A stretch of 64,000 nucleotides of DNA from Synechocystis sp. PCC 7338. GTDB taxonomy: Bacteria; Cyanobacteriota; Cyanobacteriia; Cyanobacteriales; Microcystaceae. The notes below the pieces were generated by a model. The model searched no databases, was not told the origin of the DNA, and saw only the letters and a program-made list of their open reading frames with translations. Location: NCBI RefSeq assembly GCF_018282115.1, contig NZ_CP054306.1, forward strand, positions 3,333,488 through 3,397,487, given 5' to 3'. Below, one piece after another: positions 60,032-64,000 of this stretch. The position numbers and the translations under genes were made by a program. Every line of letters begins with the position of its first letter. The first letter of the stretch is position 1.

Positions 60032-60643
60032 ATGGGTTGGTCTAACATATTCAGTCTGTTTGGGGCAATGTTAATCTTGGCCGCCGTTCCCAGCTTGAGT
60101 GTGTTAACTGTTTCAAGTAAAAGTGCCAGCGGTGGTTTTATTCATGGTTTTTTTGCCACCCTTGGTGTTGTTTTAGGCGATATTATTTTTATTCTCATCG
60201 CTCTCTGGGGCTTAGCTTTTTTACAGGGGGCGATGGGCGACTTCTTTGTCGTTCTTAAATATATCGGTGGCATTTATTTAATTTGGCTGGGAATTAACAC
60301 TATCCGAGCCAAAGTTAACAACCAAAACCTGGACAAGGTTGATGCCAAGTCCCTCTCTTCAAGTTTTTCTGCCGGATTGCTCATAACTCTAGCAGATCAA
60401 AAAGCTGTCATTTTTTATCTGGGCTTTTTACCTACTTTTGTTGATGTCAATAATATTGCCTATCTTGATACCGCAGTCATAATTTTAACCGCAATGCTCT
60501 CGGTGGGAGGAGTGAAGCTGTTTTATGCCTTTCTTGCCCACCAATCAAGGCTATTGATCAGCAAGAAAAATAAGCAAATAATGAATTATCTAGCCGGCGC
60601 TTTAATGATTTCGGTTGGTGTATTTTTGCTTACTTCAAGCTAA
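60032..60643 (+). CDS. LysE/RhtB family amino acid exporter
   Basis: This 203-residue membrane protein has about six hydrophobic segments, from FSLFGAMLILAAVPSLSVL through FFATLGVVLGDIIFILIALWGLAF to the final AGALMISVGVFLLTS, with GGIYLIWLGINTI and LLITLADQKAVIFYLGFLP typical of the LysE/RhtB superfamily. It probably exports an amino acid or derivative; the substrate is not known. It follows folB closely on the same strand. Confidence 0.82.
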   Translation: MGWSNIFSLFGAMLILAAVPSLSVLTVSSKSASGGFIHGFFATLGVVLGDIIFILIALWGLAFLQGAMGDFFVVLKYIGGIYLIWLGINTIRAKVNNQNLDKVDAKSLSSSFSAGLLITLADQKAVIFYLGFLPTFVDVNNIAYLDTAVIILTAMLSVGGVKLFYAFLAHQSRLLISKKNKQIMNYLAGALMISVGVFLLTSS

Positions 60644-60741
60644 TCCATTGGGCAAATGCAATAAAAAAATCAACCGCCATCTCCACCATCAGGAAAACGG
60701 CGATCGCCAAAATTATTCAGGATTATGGGCCAAGGAAAAAA

Positions 60742-61914
60742 TTAATATTGGGTGACACTGGGGTCAACTTCCTGACTCCAAGCGGTGATGCCCCCTTTAA
60801 CGTTAATCCCTTCAATCCCAGCCTGTTTAAGCAGAGTCAAAGCTTTAGCAGATCGCCCCCCCAGTTTGCAGTGGGCAATTAAGCGGTGACCATTAACCAA
60901 ATCCCGCACTTTTTCTATGCCGGGGCCTTCTTCAATATCGGGCAAAGGCACCAACACCGCCCCTGGAATACGGGCAATGTCATACTCATTGGGATTACGC
61001 ACATCGATTAAAACGTAGTCATCGGCATCACTATCCAGCAAGGCTTTTAACTCTGTCACAGTCATTTCTGGCAGTGCCTGGGCGTCGGCGGCTTCAGCAG
61101 CTTTAGCTTGGGGAATGCCACAAAACTGTTCGTAATCAATTAATTTTTCGATTACCGGCCGCACAGGGTTGGGGCGCAATTTCAGTTCCCGGAATTTCAT
61201 CTCCCAGGCGTTGAACAGCAGCAAGCGACCACTGAGGGTGTTGGGGGCACCAAGCATAATCTTGAGAGCTTCCGTGGCTTGAATCGTACCCACAATGCCC
61301 GGTAACACTCCTAAAACCCCTCCCTCAGAACAGGAAGGAACCATGCCCGGCGGCGGCGGCTCTGGGTAGAGGTCACGGTAGTTTGGCCCCCCCTGGTAGT
61401 TAAACACCGTAGCTTGCCCTTCAAACCGGAAAATGGAGCCGTAAACGTTAGGCTTATTCAACAACACACAGGCATCGTTGGTGAGGTACCGGGTGGGAAA
61501 ATTATCCGTTCCGTCAATGACAATGTCGTAGGGAGCAATGATATCCAGGGCGTTGGCCGAAGAAATCTGGGTTTCGTAGAGGTCTACCTGACAGAAGGGA
61601 TTGATTTCTAGGATGCGGTGCTTGGCGGACTCAATTTTGGGCTTACCAATCCACGAAGTGCCATGGATAATTTGCCGTTGCAGATTGGAAGTATCGACAA
61701 TGTCAAAATCAACTAAACCGATCCGTCCTACCCCCGCCGCGGCCAGGTAGAGCAGTAACGGAGAACCTAGACCCCCGGAACCAATACAGAGGACACTGGC
61801 GGCTTTGATGCGTTTTTGGCCATCGAGGCCCACCTCCGGCAGAATGATGTGGCGGGAATACCGTTGGTAGTCGTCTTGAGAGAGTTCAATCTCTGCTAGG
61901 TTTGGGTTAAGCAT
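60742..61914 (-). CDS. moeB: MoeB/ThiF adenylyltransferase with rhodanese domain
   Basis: This 390-residue E1-like enzyme activates the C-terminal glycine of sulfur-carrier proteins (MoaD/ThiS) for molybdopterin, thiamine or thiouridine synthesis. The ATP-binding loop is GSGGLGSPLLLYLAAAGVGR, with the arginine/aspartate region LQRQIIHG and DGTDNFPTRYLTND. The catalytic Cys is in VPSCSEGGVLGVLPG. From about 280 a rhodanese domain follows, with the active Cys in IAHCKLGGRSAKAL, so sulfur can be passed on directly, as in eukaryotic MOCS3. Synechocystis 6803 sll1536, from memory. Confidence 0.9.
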   Translation of the reverse strand: MLNPNLAEIELSQDDYQRYSRHIILPEVGLDGQKRIKAASVLCIGSGGLGSPLLLYLAAAGVGRIGLVDFDIVDTSNLQRQIIHGTSWIGKPKIESAKHRILEINPFCQVDLYETQISSANALDIIAPYDIVIDGTDNFPTRYLTNDACVLLNKPNVYGSIFRFEGQATVFNYQGGPNYRDLYPEPPPPGMVPSCSEGGVLGVLPGIVGTIQATEALKIMLGAPNTLSGRLLLFNAWEMKFRELKLRPNPVRPVIEKLIDYEQFCGIPQAKAAEAADAQALPEMTVTELKALLDSDADDYVLIDVRNPNEYDIARIPGAVLVPLPDIEEGPGIEKVRDLVNGHRLIAHCKLGGRSAKALTLLKQAGIEGINVKGGITAWSQEVDPSVTQY

Positions 61915-62052
61915 TGCTGTTGTTCACGGAAAATCATCGTCGGGCTCACCACCACAACGAAATTAACATTTTAATCTTTTTGGCGGCGGCACTACCATGG
62001 TTTTGGTGTGAAGATTGTTAAATAGCATTCTCATTTTTGTTTGGTTAACGAT

Positions 62053-62454
62053 ATGGCTACTATGCAGGATTCCCAGGATAAAAACGTGTTGGGCGGTGAC
62101 CTCAAATGTTGTTGTAAGTCGCCTTTAACCGGGTTTTACCGCAATGGTTACTGCCAAACGGGGCCGACGGATTTTGGCCGCCACGTGGTTTGTGCCCAGG
62201 TGACAGCGGAATTTTTGGAATTTTCCAAAGCCCGGGGCAATGATCTTTCCACGCCCCAACCGGCTTACCAATTTCCAGGGCTAAAACCAGGGGATAAATG
62301 GTGTTTATGTGCGGCCCGCTGGCAGGAAGCCAAAGATGCGGGCATGGCTCCGTTGGTGGATTTGAGTGCCACCCATGCTTCGGCGTTGGAGATGATTAGC
62401 TTGGATGCTCTGATTCCCCATGCTTTGCCTGGACAGTTTACCCCGGAAGAATAG
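62053..62454 (+). CDS. DUF2237 protein
   Basis: This 133-residue small protein has the DUF2237 pattern: KNVLGGDLKCCCKSPLTGFYRNGYC, GRHVVCAQVTAEFLEFSK, and PGLKPGDKWCLCAARWQEAKDAG, then ATHASALEMISL. The clustered Cys suggest metal or Fe-S binding, but none has been shown to my knowledge. The ATG at 62053 is favoured over a TTG 12 bp earlier. Its stop abuts the ATG of the pseudouridine synthase gene, so they are co-translated. Confidence 0.85.
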   Translation: MATMQDSQDKNVLGGDLKCCCKSPLTGFYRNGYCQTGPTDFGRHVVCAQVTAEFLEFSKARGNDLSTPQPAYQFPGLKPGDKWCLCAARWQEAKDAGMAPLVDLSATHASALEMISLDALIPHALPGQFTPEE

Positions 62455-63417
62455 ATGGTTGAGCAAATTATCGAAGAAGTTTCGGATTGGGATGTTTCTC
62501 CTGAGTTGATGGTCACCGCCAATGGCGATCGCCTGGATAAATGGCTGGCGGAAAATTTACCGCAGTTATCCCGAGCCCGCTGTCAGAAATTAATTGAGTC
62601 AGGGCAGGTGTGGTGTAATGGGGTGATTTGCCAAAACAAAAAACAGATTCTTAAAATGGGCGATCGCCTTTCGGTCAATATTCCCGAGTTGGTGCCGTTG
62701 GATCTGGTGCCCCAGACCATTCCCCTGGATATTTTGTATGAAGATGACCAGCTGATCATTATCAATAAACCGGCGGGGTTGGTGGTGCACCCTGGCCCGG
62801 GCCATCCTGACGGCACTGTGGTTAACGCTCTATTGGCCCATTGTCCCGACTTGGCCGGCATTGGCGGCGTGCAAAGACCCGGCATTGTGCACCGGCTGGA
62901 TAAGGACACCACCGGGGCCATGGTGATTGCCAAAACCGAATTAGCCCTGCATAATCTCCAGGCTCAACTAAAAGAAAAAACTGCCCGCCGTCTTTATTGG
63001 GGCATTGTCTACGGAGCTCCGAGGGAAACCCAGGGTACAGTAGAGCTGCCTGTCGGTCGTCACCCAGGCGATCGTCTAAAAATGGGCATTGTGCCCCCCG
63101 AAAAAGGCGGTAGGAGTGCCGTCACCCATTGGCGGTTATTGGAACGGTTGGGCAACCATAGCTGGCTGGAATTTCGACTGGAAACGGGACGTACCCATCA
63201 AATCCGGGTCCATAGCAAACAAATGGGTCACCCTTTGGTGGGGGATAACCTCTACACTTCCCCCGGTAATCTCAATGTTAATCTGCCCGGCCAGGCCCTC
63301 CACGCCCACCAACTATCCCTCATTCATCCAGTGAGCGGGGAAACCATCACGGCGATCGCCCCAATGCCAGCCCATTTTGAAAAGTTATTGACCTATCTGC
63401 GACAGAGAATGCATTGA
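62455..63417 (+). CDS. rluD: RluD-type 23S rRNA pseudouridine synthase
   Basis: This 320-residue enzyme has an N-terminal S4 RNA-binding domain (about 20-80: DRLDKWLAENLPQLSRARCQ) and a catalytic domain with GLVVHPGPGHPDGTVVNALL and HRLDKDTTGAMVIAKT, whose Asp forms the covalent intermediate. Further blocks are LETGRTHQIRVHSKQMGHPLVGD. RluD modifies helix 69 of 23S rRNA; closely related RluA/C cannot be fully excluded. The ATG follows the DUF2237 stop directly. Confidence 0.9.
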   Translation: MVEQIIEEVSDWDVSPELMVTANGDRLDKWLAENLPQLSRARCQKLIESGQVWCNGVICQNKKQILKMGDRLSVNIPELVPLDLVPQTIPLDILYEDDQLIIINKPAGLVVHPGPGHPDGTVVNALLAHCPDLAGIGGVQRPGIVHRLDKDTTGAMVIAKTELALHNLQAQLKEKTARRLYWGIVYGAPRETQGTVELPVGRHPGDRLKMGIVPPEKGGRSAVTHWRLLERLGNHSWLEFRLETGRTHQIRVHSKQMGHPLVGDNLYTSPGNLNVNLPGQALHAHQLSLIHPVSGETITAIAPMPAHFEKLLTYLRQRMH

Positions 63418-63523
63418 CGTGTTAAGGACAGTGGCATTGCATCCAGCCCGGGCCGAAAGTAACATCCCAAGCTAGCCCTCGAAATCCCAGGCATTATTAG
63501 AGCTAGGTCTTTTGGGTGGCAAA

Positions 63524-64000
63524 CTAATAAGCCCCGTTGTTATTAGGAAACAGCATCACGCCCAGCGTTTTGGCAATAATGAGCAAATCCAGAGTCATGG
63601 TGCGGTAATAAACGTAATAGACATCAATTTGCACCCGCTCAGGGTAAGGAATGTCATTACGACCAGACACCTGCCACAGCCCCGTTAGCCCCGGCTTAAT
63701 GCTCAGCACTTGGTTGATTTGTCGCCCATACTTGTGCAACTCCTCCGGCACCAAGGGACGGGGACCAACTAAGCTCATATCCCCCCTGAGCACATTCCAG
63801 AACTGGGGAAATTCGTCCAGGCTAGTCAGCCGGAGAAACTTACCAATCCAGGTAATGCGGGGGTCATTACGAAGTTTAAAATTCTTTTCAAACTCCTCCC
63901 GGGTTTGGGGACAGCCGGCCATCAAATTCTCCAACACCTCATCGGCATTGGTGACCATGGTGCGGAACTTAATGCATTTGAAACGTTTAAACTTACGCCC
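63524..64000 (-). CDS. rfbP: Polyprenyl-phosphate sugar-1-phosphate transferase, C-terminal part (cut by window end)
   Basis: The frame is open to the window's right edge, so only the last 158 codons are seen. They contain the bacterial sugar transferase core: FKCIKFRTM, LRLTSLDEFPQFWNVLRGDMSLVGPRPLVPEE, QVLSIKPGLTGLWQVSGRN and VYYRTMTLDLLIIAKTLGVML at the C-terminus. This enzyme attaches the first sugar phosphate to undecaprenyl phosphate for exopolysaccharide or O-antigen. Beginning and membrane segments lie beyond the window. In Synechocystis 6803 sll1535, rfbP, from memory. Confidence 0.9.
   Translation of the reverse strand, partial: GRKFKRFKCIKFRTMVTNADEVLENLMAGCPQTREEFEKNFKLRNDPRITWIGKFLRLTSLDEFPQFWNVLRGDMSLVGPRPLVPEELHKYGRQINQVLSIKPGLTGLWQVSGRNDIPYPERVQIDVYYVYYRTMTLDLLIIAKTLGVMLFPNNNGAY

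Noticed and set aside
1-64000. CRISPR arrays, prophages or intact insertion sequences
   Set aside because: I looked for regularly spaced repeats, phage structural genes and transposases on both strands and saw none; only HIP1 octamers recur.

Overview
The window reads as chromosome of a unicellular cyanobacterium, almost certainly Synechocystis sp. PCC 6803 or a close relative. It holds a full-length psbA (photosystem II D1), petG, ndhM, the plant-type ferredoxin petF, a Psb32-like protein, a ycf55-type protein, an AcsF-type cyclase and a glucosyl-diacylglycerol synthase. It is also dotted with the HIP1 octamer GCGATCGC typical of this group. Locus names from Synechocystis 6803 are quoted from memory only, and strain identity was not tested.

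Layout. 1-8 kb: a YjbQ-type enzyme, a response regulator with a Ycf55 domain, an iron ABC ATPase (futC-like), a nucleosidase-like protein, an EcfT/CbiQ permease, a chorismate-utilising enzyme and an EI24 membrane protein. 8-11.6 kb: a minus-strand tetrapyrrole cluster (chlA-II, ho2, hemN) known in Synechocystis as the low-oxygen set. 12-21 kb: an LCP wall/envelope enzyme, a three-gene signalling island (membrane histidine kinase, CheY, H-box/receiver/PPM phosphatase), and a Rieske oxygenase overlapping an ABC ATPase. 21-25.5 kb: an S1-like RNA-binding protein, a probable small RNA, dnaG and psbA. 25.7-31 kb: sua5, psb32, two unknowns, a universal stress protein, tRNA-Arg, petG, a PPP phosphatase and a helix-hairpin-helix protein. 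31-35 kb: a divergent CbiC homologue, an EVE protein and the conserved rpmH-rnpA-PH-yidC-jag cluster.

35-41 kb: a DnaJ-TPR protein, an inositol-phosphatase family enzyme, a ferredoxin-like protein, tRNA-Ser, the SRP RNA, an NlpC/P60 hydrolase, an exported GUN4-domain protein and pyrB. 41-50 kb: an unusual polyferredoxin with a cyclic-nucleotide-binding domain, sitting beside a 5'-truncated nitrate-transporter ATPase remnant and a small gene with an in-frame stop. Then come tRNA-Ser, an exported DUF1838 protein, mgdA, a SpoIIM protein, a desaturase-SDR fusion and a frameshifted DUF4160 gene next to an intact DUF2442 gene. 50-64 kb: DUF4330, lpxB, petF, clpS, a GT2-GtrA glycosyltransferase, ppa, ndhM, a lipoprotein, a GH3 hexosaminidase, a Nudix hydrolase, folB, a LysE exporter, a MoeB-rhodanese protein, DUF2237, an RluD-type synthase and a sugar transferase cut by the window end.

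Most of the window is ordinary core genome. I saw no CRISPR array, prophage, intact insertion sequence or clear novel multi-gene system. The most interesting leads are a candidate terminator-ended sRNA between dnaG and the S1-like gene, a CbiC homologue lacking the catalytic histidine, an H-box/receiver/phosphatase protein with no ATPase domain, the Fe-S/CNBD membrane protein, and a cluster of decayed genes at 41-50 kb.
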